The translations under genes were made by a program, and so were the position numbers. Positions 20,419 to 33,657 of a stretch of DNA of 64,000 bases are shown piece after piece (the stretch's first letter is position 1; every line of letters begins with the position of its first letter). The notes under the pieces were generated by a model that saw nothing but the letters and a program-made list of their open reading frames with translations, was not told the origin of the DNA and did no database searches. The DNA is from Armatimonadaceae bacterium (GTDB lineage: Bacteria; Armatimonadota; Armatimonadia; Armatimonadales; Armatimonadaceae): contig JAUJNC010000003.1 in assembly GCA_030446525.1 (NCBI GenBank), positions 1-64,000 on the forward strand. Direction: 5' to 3'.

Positions 20419-21390
20419 ATGGCTGATCCTGTTTCTGAAGTTTGCCCATTGATGAGCCGGCGTCGCTTTCTTGGCGGCGCGGCCGCCGCGGTTGCGGCGG
20501 GAGTACTGCCGTCTGTAAGCCGATCGTGGGCGAACGGAGCGGTCGCACCGAAGCAGCCGAGGGTGGCCTCTTCAACGCAACCGAACTCCAGCCCACGCTA
20601 CAAGATCGCCGTCTGCGACTGGATGATCCTGAAGCGGCAGAGACTGGGCGCGTTTGCGCTCGCCAAGGACATCGGCGCCGATGGCGTCGAAGTGGATATG
20701 GGTCCACTGGGCCAGCGCGAGACGTTCGACAACCAGCTCGCCGATCCCGCGGTGCGTCAGCAGTTCCTCGACACGGCGCGCGAGCAGGGCCTTGAGATCT
20801 GCTCGCTGGCCATGTCCGGGTTTTATGCCCAGTCCTTTGCGGAGCGTCCCGGCGTGGAACGGATGGTGCAGGACTGCATCGACACCATGAAAGCGATGCG
20901 CGTGAAGGTCGCGTTCCTGCCTCTCGGGGTTCCCGGCGATCTGGTCAAGCATCCGGAACTGCGCCCCGCCATCGCCAAGCGACTGAAAGCGATCGTGCCG
21001 AAAGCCGAGCAGGCGGGCGTCATCCTCGGCCTCGAAACCGCGCTGGACGCCGCGGGCGAAGTGAAGCTTCTGCAAGACATCGGCTCTCCCGCCATCCGGA
21101 GCTATTTCAACTTCGCCAGCGCGCTGCAGGCCGGGCGAAACTTGTCTGCGGAGCTGCGGACGCTCGGCAAAGACCGCATCTGCCAGATCCACTGCACGAA
21201 CGAGGACGGCGTGTGGCTGCGGGACGACCCGCGCATCGACATGCCCGACGTCAAGCGCACGCTGGATGCGATGGGATGGGGCGGCTGGCTCGTCATCGAA
21301 CGTTCGCGCCGTGCCAAGGACCCTGGCAACGTGAAGGGGAACTTTGGCGCCAACACGGCCTACCTGAAGTCCGTTTTTCAGGCGGGGTGA
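20419..21390 (+). CDS. Sugar phosphate isomerase/epimerase family TIM-barrel protein (Tat-exported)
   Basis: 323 residues; ATG 20,419 follows GGGGAGTGAATAGAG, 3 bases after the racemase remnant. The leader has a twin-arginine motif (SRRRFLGGAAAAVAAG), so export by Tat is likely. The body is an AP-endonuclease-2/xylose-isomerase-like TIM barrel: LAKDIGADGVEVDMG, EQGLEICSLAMSGFYAQSF, GVILGLETALDAAGEV, ICQIHCTNEDG and WGGWLVIERS, with acidic/His metal-ligand positions in these strand ends. Substrate not identifiable. Confidence 0.8.
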   Translation: MADPVSEVCPLMSRRRFLGGAAAAVAAGVLPSVSRSWANGAVAPKQPRVASSTQPNSSPRYKIAVCDWMILKRQRLGAFALAKDIGADGVEVDMGPLGQRETFDNQLADPAVRQQFLDTAREQGLEICSLAMSGFYAQSFAERPGVERMVQDCIDTMKAMRVKVAFLPLGVPGDLVKHPELRPAIAKRLKAIVPKAEQAGVILGLETALDAAGEVKLLQDIGSPAIRSYFNFASALQAGRNLSAELRTLGKDRICQIHCTNEDGVWLRDDPRIDMPDVKRTLDAMGWGGWLVIERSRRAKDPGNVKGNFGANTAYLKSVFQAG

Positions 21391-21476
21391 TTCCGCGCGA
21401 GCGCCTTGCCGTCCCGGGGCAGCCTCCAGCAGGCTGTCGGCGACCAAGTTCATTAAGATCAATCAGGAGAAGTGTT

Positions 21477-23336
21477 ATGAGAGCGGCCGTACGGTCACAC
21501 GCAGCTTTGCTGTTCGCCTTTACCTTGTGCGGATCGCCGGCACTGGCCCAAACCGGGTCCAATAGGACGGGCGGCGTGACGTACAACAATTCCAGCACCA
21601 GTGTTCGGGTTTCCAACAGCCGCGTCTTGTTCCGCGTGGACAAGACCGGGGGCAACATCTACTCCCTGACGCTGGACGGCCGAGAACTGGCCGACGCCGC
21701 CGGTGGAGGCGGCTACTTCGACCTCAACGACAGCCGGTGGGGTTACTTCCGGCAGGGACACCACGACAAGCCGGCCACGACCTATTCGCTCCGCAGCGGC
21801 GGGGACTTTGTCGATCTCACCATCACGCACTCTGCAACTCCCGCAATGCCCTTGACCGTCAGGCAGCACTACATCCTGCGGGACGATGAGAGCGGCATCC
21901 ACCTGTTCACCGAGTTCAGCCACAGCGCCGCCATGCCCGCCGATAGGCTGGATCAGACCCGCTTCGTGCTGCGGGGCCATCCGAACATCTTCACCCATCA
22001 TTCGGTCGAGGACGATCCTTCCGGTGACCCGTGGCGTCAGGCCGCCGCCATCATGCCCACGCCCGCCGAGATCGCCGCGGCGCGGACGGTCCAGGACGCC
22101 ACCTACGACCTGCTGGGAACGGGGTCCGTCTATCCCCGGCGTTACTACACCAAGTACGACTGGTCGGTCTACCAGAAGGATCACCTGGTCCATGGCTACT
22201 ACGGCAATGGCTACGGCGCCTGGATCATTCAAGCGAATAAGGACTCGCTCAACGGTGGCCCGACCAAGCAGAACCTGACAGAACATGCGGATGGCAAGGT
22301 CCTGCTGAACATGCTCCAGTCTGGCCACTACGGCTCCGAATCGATCCACGCGAGCGGCGACTGGAGCAAGACGTATGGCCCGTTCTTCCTCTACCTCAAC
22401 CGCGGACCCGGTGGCGACGCGCTGCGAGCCGACGCTCTTACCTATGCCGCGCCCGCGTACCACCAGGCGTTCTACGATTCGCTGGACATTCCGGGCTATG
22501 TGACGTCGACCGACCGGAGCACCGTCGATGGCCGGATCAACCTCAGCACCGGCGACCGCATGGACGGGACCACCGTCGTCCTGGCCGACAACAACACCGA
22601 GTTCCAGCGCTCCGTGGGCTATCAATACTGGGTCAATGCCAATCCCGACGGCACCTTCCGCTTCACCGGCGTGCGTCCAGGCACCTACCGGCTGTCGGCC
22701 TACAAATCGGGCGCGTTCGGCGAGCTCCGGCTGGATAATGTGATCGTAGAAATCGGCACCACGCTGACGCTGCCGGACCAGATCTGGACGCTTCCCAACA
22801 ACGGCACCACACTCTGGCAGATCGGCATTCCCGACCGCACCGCCGCCGAGTTCCGGCACGGCAACGAGTATCGCAACTACTGGGGTACGTTTGACTTCGA
22901 TCAGGACTTTCCGGGCGGCATCGTCAACTTCATCGTCGGCCAGAGTGACCCGAGCTTGGACTGGAATTACGTGCACTGGCGGACATTCAGCGGCGTGTCC
23001 GAGCCGGACTGGAACGTGCAGTTCAACCTGGACAGCGCCCCCCCAGTGGGCGCGACGGCGACCCTCACCGTCGCCCTGTCCGGCTACCAGACGACCCGTG
23101 ACGCCGGATTGGCCGTGTGGTTCAACACCCTGTCCCGTCGGTTAGATTGGTCGTTGCCGGCCGCGGATTCCTCTAGCGTAGCAACACGGAGCGGCATCTC
23201 CGGGCTCTACCTGCTGCGCGAGTTCCGTTTCCCCGCCAACTGGCTGCGGGCGGGGACGAACACGGTCACGTTCCACCTAGCCGGCAGCTTGGGCAATGTG
23301 CTCTATGATGCCATCCGGCTAGAGGTCAGTAACTAG
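21477..23336 (+). CDS. Rhamnogalacturonan lyase, PL4 family
   Basis: 619 residues; the ATG at 21,477 has AGGAGA 7 bases upstream, whereas the open frame extends far into the preceding gene without a ribosome site. Signal peptide ends at ALAQ. Domain order follows PL4: a large catalytic beta-sandwich (VTYNNSSTSVRVSN..., GGGGYFDLNDSRWGYFR, RQHYILRDDESGIHLFTEF, WSVYQKDHLVHGYYGNGYG), a fibronectin-III-like segment near residues 340-430 (INLSTGDRMDGTTVVLADN, RPGTYRLSAYKSGAFGEL), and a C-terminal carbohydrate-binding-like sandwich. It cleaves the rhamnose-galacturonate backbone of RG-I, producing the ends used by the GH78 enzymes. Confidence 0.9.
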   Translation: MRAAVRSHAALLFAFTLCGSPALAQTGSNRTGGVTYNNSSTSVRVSNSRVLFRVDKTGGNIYSLTLDGRELADAAGGGGYFDLNDSRWGYFRQGHHDKPATTYSLRSGGDFVDLTITHSATPAMPLTVRQHYILRDDESGIHLFTEFSHSAAMPADRLDQTRFVLRGHPNIFTHHSVEDDPSGDPWRQAAAIMPTPAEIAAARTVQDATYDLLGTGSVYPRRYYTKYDWSVYQKDHLVHGYYGNGYGAWIIQANKDSLNGGPTKQNLTEHADGKVLLNMLQSGHYGSESIHASGDWSKTYGPFFLYLNRGPGGDALRADALTYAAPAYHQAFYDSLDIPGYVTSTDRSTVDGRINLSTGDRMDGTTVVLADNNTEFQRSVGYQYWVNANPDGTFRFTGVRPGTYRLSAYKSGAFGELRLDNVIVEIGTTLTLPDQIWTLPNNGTTLWQIGIPDRTAAEFRHGNEYRNYWGTFDFDQDFPGGIVNFIVGQSDPSLDWNYVHWRTFSGVSEPDWNVQFNLDSAPPVGATATLTVALSGYQTTRDAGLAVWFNTLSRRLDWSLPAADSSSVATRSGISGLYLLREFRFPANWLRAGTNTVTFHLAGSLGNVLYDAIRLEVSN

Positions 23337-23470
23337 CGAGCGTCACCTCGAGACCAACGAGGTCTTTATGGAACCCTTTCAAAGGAGTGAGGATCCTATG
23401 ATGTCGCAGAACGAATCACGGCGCTCTATCTGGACCTTCGATCACGTGTCGATCTCTTTTCCAAAGTATT

Positions 23471-27740
<4,270 letters not shown>

Positions 27741-27790
27741 CAGCCTGTCCACGTTTCACACAGATAAAAATATCTCTCAAGGATGAAGCA

Positions 27791-29317
27791 ATGGGAGTAG
27801 CAATCGACGCCGCGCCGCAAAGCGTGGAGCAGTGGGGAATCTTCGAGCTGACCTTGAACGGTCCCACAGACGGCAATCCGTTTCTCGATGTGCGTTTCGG
27901 CGCGCGCTTTTACCAGGACGACACGGCGACCGAGGCGCTGGGTTTCTACGACGGCGACGGAATGTACCGCGTCCGTTTCCTGCCGGAGAAGCCGGGCCGT
28001 TGGCGCTACGTGACGCGCAGCAGCCACCCCGAACTCGACGGCAAGCACGGCGAGTTCACCGTCACCGAACCATCCGCCGACAAACATGGGCCGGTGCGCG
28101 TGCACAACACGTTTCACTTTGCGTATGCCGACGGCACGCCGTACAAGCAGGTCGGCACCACCTGCTACGCGTGGATTCATCAGGACGAGGCGCTCCAAGA
28201 GCAGACGCTCCGCACGCTCGCGGCCTCGCCCTTCAACAAGATCCGCATGTGCGTCTTTCCCAAGCGCTACGACTGGAACAAGAACGAGCCGCCGCTCTAT
28301 CCGTTTGAAGGCACCCCGCCACGCAACTGGGATTTCGCGCGCTTCAACCCGACGTTCTTTCAGCATCTGGAGCGGCGCGTCGCGCAGCTTGGCGAACTGG
28401 GCATCGAAGCGGACGTCATCCTCTTCCACCCGTACGACGGCGGGCACTGGGGCTTCGACCGCATGACAGCCGTAGACGACGACCGTTACCTGCGCTACGT
28501 CGTCAGCCGGCTCGCCGCCTTTCGCAACGTCTGGTGGTCGCTCGCCAACGAATACGATTTCATGAAGGAGAAGCGCGAGTCGGACTGGGATCGGTTCTTC
28601 CAAATCGTGGCCGCCACCGACCCGTATGGCCATCTCCGCTCGGTTCACAACGGGACGTACCTTTACAACCACACGCATCCCTGGGTGACGCACGCGAGCA
28701 TTCAGAACGGCTCGGCGGTGGAGGACGCCGGGCGCGCGGTGCTGTATCGCGACGTGTATCGCAAGCCGGTCGTCTTCGATGAGGTGGTATACGAAGGGAA
28801 CATCCCGAGACGCTGGGGCAACCTCTCGGCGGAGGAGATGGTTCACCGCTTCTGGGAAGGCGCCGTCGCGGGCACCTACGTCGGCCACGGCGAGACGTAC
28901 CTGCACCCGCAGGACGTTCTCTGGTGGTCAAAAGGCGGTGCGCTCCATGGTCAGAGTCCGGCGCGCCTCGCGTTTCTGCGCCAGGTCTTGGAGGACAGCC
29001 CGGCGGAGGGCATCGAGCCGTTTGATAAGTGGCAGGACCTGCGCATGGGGGGCAAAGCGGGCGAATACTATCTCCTTTACTTCGGCAAAGAGCAACCGGT
29101 GTCGTGGCTGTTCGAATTGCCGAAGCCGAATCTGGAAGATGGGATGCTATTCACAGCGGAAATCCTCGATACGTGGAACCGGACGGTCACGCCCGTGGAA
29201 GACACCTTCATCGTCCGCAAAAAGGACAACTACTTTTTCGCCGACGCGCACGGCCGTTCCCTCGCGTTGCCCGGACGGCCCTGGATGGCGGCGCGCATCC
29301 GGCGGGTGCAAGAATGA
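27791..29317 (+). CDS. DUF5060-DUF4038-DUF5605 glycoside hydrolase (GH140/apiosidase-like)
   Basis: 508 residues; the ATG at 27,791 has AAGGATG a few bases upstream. N-terminal DUF5060 sandwich ([36 protein letters not shown]), central TIM barrel ([66 protein letters not shown] with a candidate acid Glu, [10 protein letters not shown] with a candidate nucleophile Glu) and a short C-terminal sandwich (DUF5605). The barrel is related to GH140 apiosidases that act on RG-II; the exact activity is unknown. No signal peptide. Confidence 0.8.
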   Translation: MGVAIDAAPQSVEQWGIFELTLNGPTDGNPFLDVRFGARFYQDDTATEALGFYDGDGMYRVRFLPEKPGRWRYVTRSSHPELDGKHGEFTVTEPSADKHGPVRVHNTFHFAYADGTPYKQVGTTCYAWIHQDEALQEQTLRTLAASPFNKIRMCVFPKRYDWNKNEPPLYPFEGTPPRNWDFARFNPTFFQHLERRVAQLGELGIEADVILFHPYDGGHWGFDRMTAVDDDRYLRYVVSRLAAFRNVWWSLANEYDFMKEKRESDWDRFFQIVAATDPYGHLRSVHNGTYLYNHTHPWVTHASIQNGSAVEDAGRAVLYRDVYRKPVVFDEVVYEGNIPRRWGNLSAEEMVHRFWEGAVAGTYVGHGETYLHPQDVLWWSKGGALHGQSPARLAFLRQVLEDSPAEGIEPFDKWQDLRMGGKAGEYYLLYFGKEQPVSWLFELPKPNLEDGMLFTAEILDTWNRTVTPVEDTFIVRKKDNYFFADAHGRSLALPGRPWMAARIRRVQE

Positions 29318-30405
29318 ACCTGTTTCACCGATTGTCGATCCTGCGATCGAGGCCGTGCTGTTGCAACTACAGACAAACGTTCCTCGGCACCTCGAGTCTC
29401 ATGCTGGCGGCGCTGGTTCTGCTCTCGCCGGTAAACACGGCGAACTCTCAGACCAAGCCCGCCGAGGCGGAACCCGCGCCGGACTTGGCGGCCGCCGCGC
29501 GCCTGAAGCGGCTTGGCAAGCGCGGCATACACGTTCACGACCCGTCCACCATCGTCCAGTGCAAGGACCAGTATTGGATCTTCTGTACGGGCAGAGGGCT
29601 CCCCTCCTTCCATTCCAAGGATCTGATCAATTGGGAAAGCGGCCCGCGCCCCTTTACCAGTCCGCCTCCCTGGGTTGCCGAAGCCGTGCCCGGAAATCGA
29701 GGACTGAACTTCTGGGCGCCCGACGTTATCCATCTGGGCGACCGGTATCTGCTCTACTACTCCGTCTCTACCTTCGGCAAAAACACGTCCGCGATTGGCC
29801 TGGCTACCAACCCGACCCTTGATCCGGCTGACTCTCACTACCGTTGGACGGATCAAGGAATCGTGGTTCAGTCCAGCGACCGGGACCACTTCAACGCGAT
29901 CGATCCCGCCGTGGCGCAGGATGCCGAGGGCAACTTATGGCTATCGTTCGGCTCGTTCTGGAGCGGCATCAAGATGATTCCGCTGGATCCCAAGACGGGA
30001 AAGCGCATAGCGCCGGATTCCCCGATGTACTCGCTGGCCCATTACGATTCGATCGAAGCGCCGTTCATCTACCGCCACGGCGGTTACTATTATCTTTTCG
30101 TGAACTGGGGCATGTGCTGCCGCGGCGTCAACAGCACCTACAACATCCGTGTGGGCCGCAGCAAAAAGATCACCGGCCCCTATCTCGATAAAGACGACAA
30201 GGACCTTTTGCGCGGCGGCGGAAGCCTGCTTCTGACGACGGACGGTCCCTTCATCGGTCCCGGCCATGCAGGCATTCTTCGGGACGGGGGCCGTTACTGG
30301 CTCGGGTGTCACTTTTATGACGCCACCGAGCGCGGCGCGGGCACATTCGCGATCCGTCCTCTGGGATGGGGGGAGGATGGCTGGCCCGTCGTACGGGAGG
30401 AATAA
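29314..30405 (+). CDS. Secreted GH43 arabinan hydrolase (endo-1,5-alpha-L-arabinosidase-like)
   Basis: 363 residues; ATG at 29,314 overlaps the previous stop as ATGA. A second ATG at 29,401 starts the hydrophobic core of the leader and is an alternative. The GH43 triad is visible: Asp76 ([11 protein letters not shown], base), Asp197 ([11 protein letters not shown], pKa modulator) and Glu248 ([19 protein letters not shown], acid). [20 protein letters not shown] is the standard second-blade motif of arabinanases. It releases arabino-oligosaccharides from pectic arabinan outside the cell, feeding GH127. Confidence 0.88.
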   Translation: MNLFHRLSILRSRPCCCNYRQTFLGTSSLMLAALVLLSPVNTANSQTKPAEAEPAPDLAAAARLKRLGKRGIHVHDPSTIVQCKDQYWIFCTGRGLPSFHSKDLINWESGPRPFTSPPPWVAEAVPGNRGLNFWAPDVIHLGDRYLLYYSVSTFGKNTSAIGLATNPTLDPADSHYRWTDQGIVVQSSDRDHFNAIDPAVAQDAEGNLWLSFGSFWSGIKMIPLDPKTGKRIAPDSPMYSLAHYDSIEAPFIYRHGGYYYLFVNWGMCCRGVNSTYNIRVGRSKKITGPYLDKDDKDLLRGGGSLLLTTDGPFIGPGHAGILRDGGRYWLGCHFYDATERGAGTFAIRPLGWGEDGWPVVREE

Positions 30406-30410
30406 GAGAT

Positions 30411-30992
30411 TTGAACAGCAGCGCCTTTGCCCGGCAGGCCGTCAACAGCCCCGCGCGTGCCGCGCCGCCGGAATATGTCACCAACCCGCTGGTTCCCCAG
30501 CGCGCGGACCCGTCATGCGATAAGCACACGGACGTCCTTTATTACTTCACCGGAAGCGTACCGGCGTATGATCGGATCGAGCTGCTCAAAGCCTCTTCGC
30601 TCCAGGGCCTCGCCTTCGCCGAGCCCAAGGTCATCTGGCGCAAGCACGAAAAGGGTCCCATAAGCTACCACATCTGGGCGCCGGAAATCCACTTCATCGG
30701 CGGCCGCTGGTATATCTACTTCGCCGCCGGCCCCAAAACCAGCGGCGAGCACCTTCAGTTTGGTCCCGGTCACAACAGTTTCACCACATCCTCTGACGGT
30801 TCCGTGGACATCCTCGTTTACCATGCCCGCCCGTATCGGAACATCAAAGGCGATCCGCTGTACGATCCCAACCGCCACACTCGCGTGCAACGCATCGAGT
30901 GGACGGCCGATGGCACCCCGATCTTTGGCGTGCCGGTGCCGGATGGGCCGCACACGTTAGCGGCCGAGCCAGCCGGCGTGCAGACCAAATGA
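30411..30992 (+). pseudogene. GH43 protein with in-frame internal deletion of the catalytic core
   Basis: Probable TTG start at 30,411 with GGGAGGAATAAGAGA upstream, 5 bp after the previous stop. The first part (NPLVPQRADPSCDKHTD, LYYFTGSVPAYDRIEL, ISYHIWAPEIHFIGGRWYI) and the last part (QFGPGHNSFTTSSDGSVDIL, VYHARPYR, DPLYDPNRHTRVQRIEW) belong to one GH43 subfamily, but they are joined directly at about 30,735-30,755 (FAAGPKTSGEHLQFGPGHN). Relatives have roughly 150-200 residues between these blocks, including the second acidic residue and the general acid, so the product (about 193 residues) is very unlikely to be active. Confidence 0.7.
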
Positions 30993-31277
30993 GGGTTCCT
31001 GGCTTTGGCCGCACGCTGGAGGCAGACCACCTTGATCCCCCAGTTCGGCTGGGGGAATCGCGGCAGAAAGGAATCTGCGCTTCCCGGACGGAACAATCCG
31101 GCGTGAAAACCAGACATGCCCTATCGAAGACGGTGCTCCAGCACGGGAGCGAAGAGCCTGCGCCCGAGCGGAGGGAGCTGCGCGCCGGCCCTCTGACGAT
31201 GCTCTTGGAGCCCAAGACCGCTTTCCTGTTGCGCCATCGACTTCTCCGGCGGCATGGGGATGACTTGAGGCACTGTG
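30993..31277 (+). other. Gap before GH127 gene, with GH127-like C-terminal fossil
   Basis: 285 bp without an intact gene. From 31,026 one frame reads TTLIPQFGWGNRGRKE, then a TGA at 31,103-31,105. This resembles the end of the intact GH127 product downstream (VQFIPYFAWGNRGRSE), so it looks like a remnant of a second GH127 gene. The same bases form a 7-bp hairpin (31,037-31,043 with 31,049-31,055) lacking a T-run. Confidence 0.4.
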
Positions 31278-33284
31278 ATGGAAAGCTTCGACTACGAACG
31301 CGACAAACCGCAGGCTGGTGAACCGGGCTTGACCGACACCAATGCGAGTCCGCATGCGCAGGTCCGCGGCGTCGGCTTGGACGAGGTTCGCTGGACCCGC
31401 GGCTTTTGGGCGGACCGTTTCCGGGTCTGTCGTCAGCGGACGATCCCCGGCCTGTGGTCGCTGATGGAGGGCACGGACTACAGCCATTACTACCAGAACT
31501 TCCGCATCGCCGCCGGCCTGGCGCAGGGACGCCATCGCGGCGCGCCCTTCAACGACGGTGATTTCTACAAATGGCTCGAAGGCGCGTGCGCCGTGCTCGC
31601 CGTGACCGAAGACCCGGAACTGGATCAACGGATCGAGGAAGTCATCCGCGTCCTTGGCAAGGCCCAGCGCGCCGACGGCTACCTGCACACGCCCGTGCTC
31701 ATTCGTGAGCGGAACGGCGACGCGGACGCTAAACCGTTTCAAGATCGGCACAATTTCGAGATGTATAACATGGGCCATCTGCTGACGGCGGCCTGCGTGC
31801 ATCACCGCGTCACCGGGCGGACGAACCTGCTCGCTATCGCCCGCAAGGCGGCGGACTTTCTCTGCAAGATCTTCTGCGACGCCTCGCCGGAATCTGCGCG
31901 TAGTTCGGTTTGTCCGTCGCACTACATGGGCGTGGTGGAACTGTATCGCACAACGCGCGAGTCGCGTTACCTGGAGTTGGCAAAGAAGTTCTTCGAGCTG
32001 CGCAGTCAGATCACGGACGGTGGCGACGATAATCAGGATCGCATTGCATTTGCGGAGCAGACCGAAGCCGTGGGCCACGCCGTGCGCGCCAACTACCTTT
32101 ACGCCGGCGCGGCGGACCTGTTCGCCGAGACCGGCGACCGCACGTTGTGGACGCCGTTGGAGCGCGTCTGGACCAACGTCGTGCAGCAGAAGATGTATAT
32201 CACCGGCGGCTGCGGCGCGCTTTACGACGGCGCGTCGCCGGACGCCGCGAAGGATCAAGAGGCGATCACACGCGTCCACCAAGCTTACGGACGGAACTAC
32301 CAGCTGCCCAACGTCACCGCGCACAACGAGACCTGCGCCAGCATCGGCAACGTGCTTTGGAACTGGCGCATGTTCCTCGTCACCGGCGAAGCGCGGTTCA
32401 TGGACGTGGTCGAGCTGGCGCTCTACAACGGCATGCTCTCCGGCGTAAGCCTTGAGGGGACGAACTTCTTTTACGTCAACCCGCTTCGCCAACTCGACAC
32501 ACCGCCCACCGAACTGCGCTGGCCGCGCACGCGCGTGCCCTACGTGAGCTCGTTTTGCTGCCCGCCGAATCTCGCGCGCACGCTGGCCGAAGCGGGGGGC
32601 TACGCGTACAGCAGCTCCGACGACGCCATCTGGGTGAATCTTTACGGCGGCAGCATGCTCGCGACCACGCTGCCGGGCGGCCAGAGCGTGAAGCTCACGC
32701 AGGAGACGGAATACCCGTGGAACGGCCGCGTGCGTGTCCGGATCGACGAGTGTGGCGACGCCCCCTTCGCGTTGAAGCTGCGCATTCCCGGCTGGGCCAG
32801 GAGCGCGGCCGTCCGCCTGAACGGCCTGCCCACGAACCACACGCCGACCACGCCAACGTACCTGGAACTGCGCCGCGCCTGGCGGTCCGGCGACGTGGTG
32901 GACCTGGACATTCCCATGCCAGCGCAGTTGATCGAGGCGCACCCGCTGGTAGAGGAAACCCTCCATCAGATCGCCGTCAAGCGCGGCCCGCTAGTCTATT
33001 GCCTGGAGTCCGTGGATCTGCCGCGCGGCACGCGCCTGCTGGACGTGATGATTCCCGCGAACATCGACCTCGTGGCCCGCTATGACCGGCGTCTGCTGAG
33101 CGGTGTGGTGGTTCTCGAAGGCAAGGCACTTGCACGCTCCGCCGAAGAATGGAAAGGTCCGCTCTACCGTGAGTTTAAGCCGGCGCCTGCAAAACGTATC
33201 GATGTCCAATTCATCCCCTACTTCGCCTGGGGTAATCGCGGCCGATCGGAGATGAGCGTCTGGCTGCCGCTGCACGGCCTGTAA
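31278..33284 (+). CDS. Beta-L-arabinofuranosidase, GH127
   Basis: 668 residues, cytoplasmic. ATG 31,278 follows GAGGCACTGTG; a GTG directly before it is the only alternative. (alpha/alpha)6-barrel with FNDGDFYKWLEGACAVLA, YNMGHLLTAACVHHRVTG and YITGGCGALYDG. The zinc/nucleophile site is clear: Glu351 (AHNETCASIGN) and adjacent Cys427-Cys428 (SSFCCPPN), equivalent to the catalytic cysteine pair of characterised GH127 enzymes. C-terminal beta-sandwiches end FAWGNRGRSEMSVWLP. It removes beta-L-arabinofuranose from arabinan or glycoprotein side chains. Last intact member of the pectin locus before the IS cluster. Confidence 0.92.
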   Translation: MESFDYERDKPQAGEPGLTDTNASPHAQVRGVGLDEVRWTRGFWADRFRVCRQRTIPGLWSLMEGTDYSHYYQNFRIAAGLAQGRHRGAPFNDGDFYKWLEGACAVLAVTEDPELDQRIEEVIRVLGKAQRADGYLHTPVLIRERNGDADAKPFQDRHNFEMYNMGHLLTAACVHHRVTGRTNLLAIARKAADFLCKIFCDASPESARSSVCPSHYMGVVELYRTTRESRYLELAKKFFELRSQITDGGDDNQDRIAFAEQTEAVGHAVRANYLYAGAADLFAETGDRTLWTPLERVWTNVVQQKMYITGGCGALYDGASPDAAKDQEAITRVHQAYGRNYQLPNVTAHNETCASIGNVLWNWRMFLVTGEARFMDVVELALYNGMLSGVSLEGTNFFYVNPLRQLDTPPTELRWPRTRVPYVSSFCCPPNLARTLAEAGGYAYSSSDDAIWVNLYGGSMLATTLPGGQSVKLTQETEYPWNGRVRVRIDECGDAPFALKLRIPGWARSAAVRLNGLPTNHTPTTPTYLELRRAWRSGDVVDLDIPMPAQLIEAHPLVEETLHQIAVKRGPLVYCLESVDLPRGTRLLDVMIPANIDLVARYDRRLLSGVVVLEGKALARSAEEWKGPLYREFKPAPAKRIDVQFIPYFAWGNRGRSEMSVWLPLHGL

Positions 33285-33657
33285 CACTGACACGCGAATC
33301 AGCGACCAGTTCGGCACTTGAATGAAACGGCTTGCCCTGCGCCGAGAGAGGCTCGTAAAGGGCGCGCGTCACAGGATCAGACCGGAGCGAGACGAGGGCC
33401 GGCAGATCATCCGGGCGGTGCGCAAAAAAACGCCGCCCGCATAGGAGCCAGGTTCCAGCAGCAGGGCATAACCACCGTGCCTGCGCCCGAGGGCGACGCG
33501 ATCCAGATCGATGAACTCTGCATCCGGGTCTCGCCCAGCCTGTGGCTGTGGACCGCCGTGTCTCGCCAGGTGCGGCAGGTGGTCGGCTTCGTGGTCGGCA
33601 ATGTCACGCTTGCGTGACAGGATCGCACCGACCCGATGCTCAGGCTGGTCTGGTCGG

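Noticed and set aside
31037..31055. Hairpin CCCCCAG-TTCGG-CTGGGGG as a terminator
   Set aside because: There is no T-run, and the same bases are better explained as the remnant coding sequence of a GH127 tail.
30957..32966. 669-residue open frame on the minus strand
   Set aside because: Shadow of the GH127 gene with a His/Val/Arg-rich composition and no domain.
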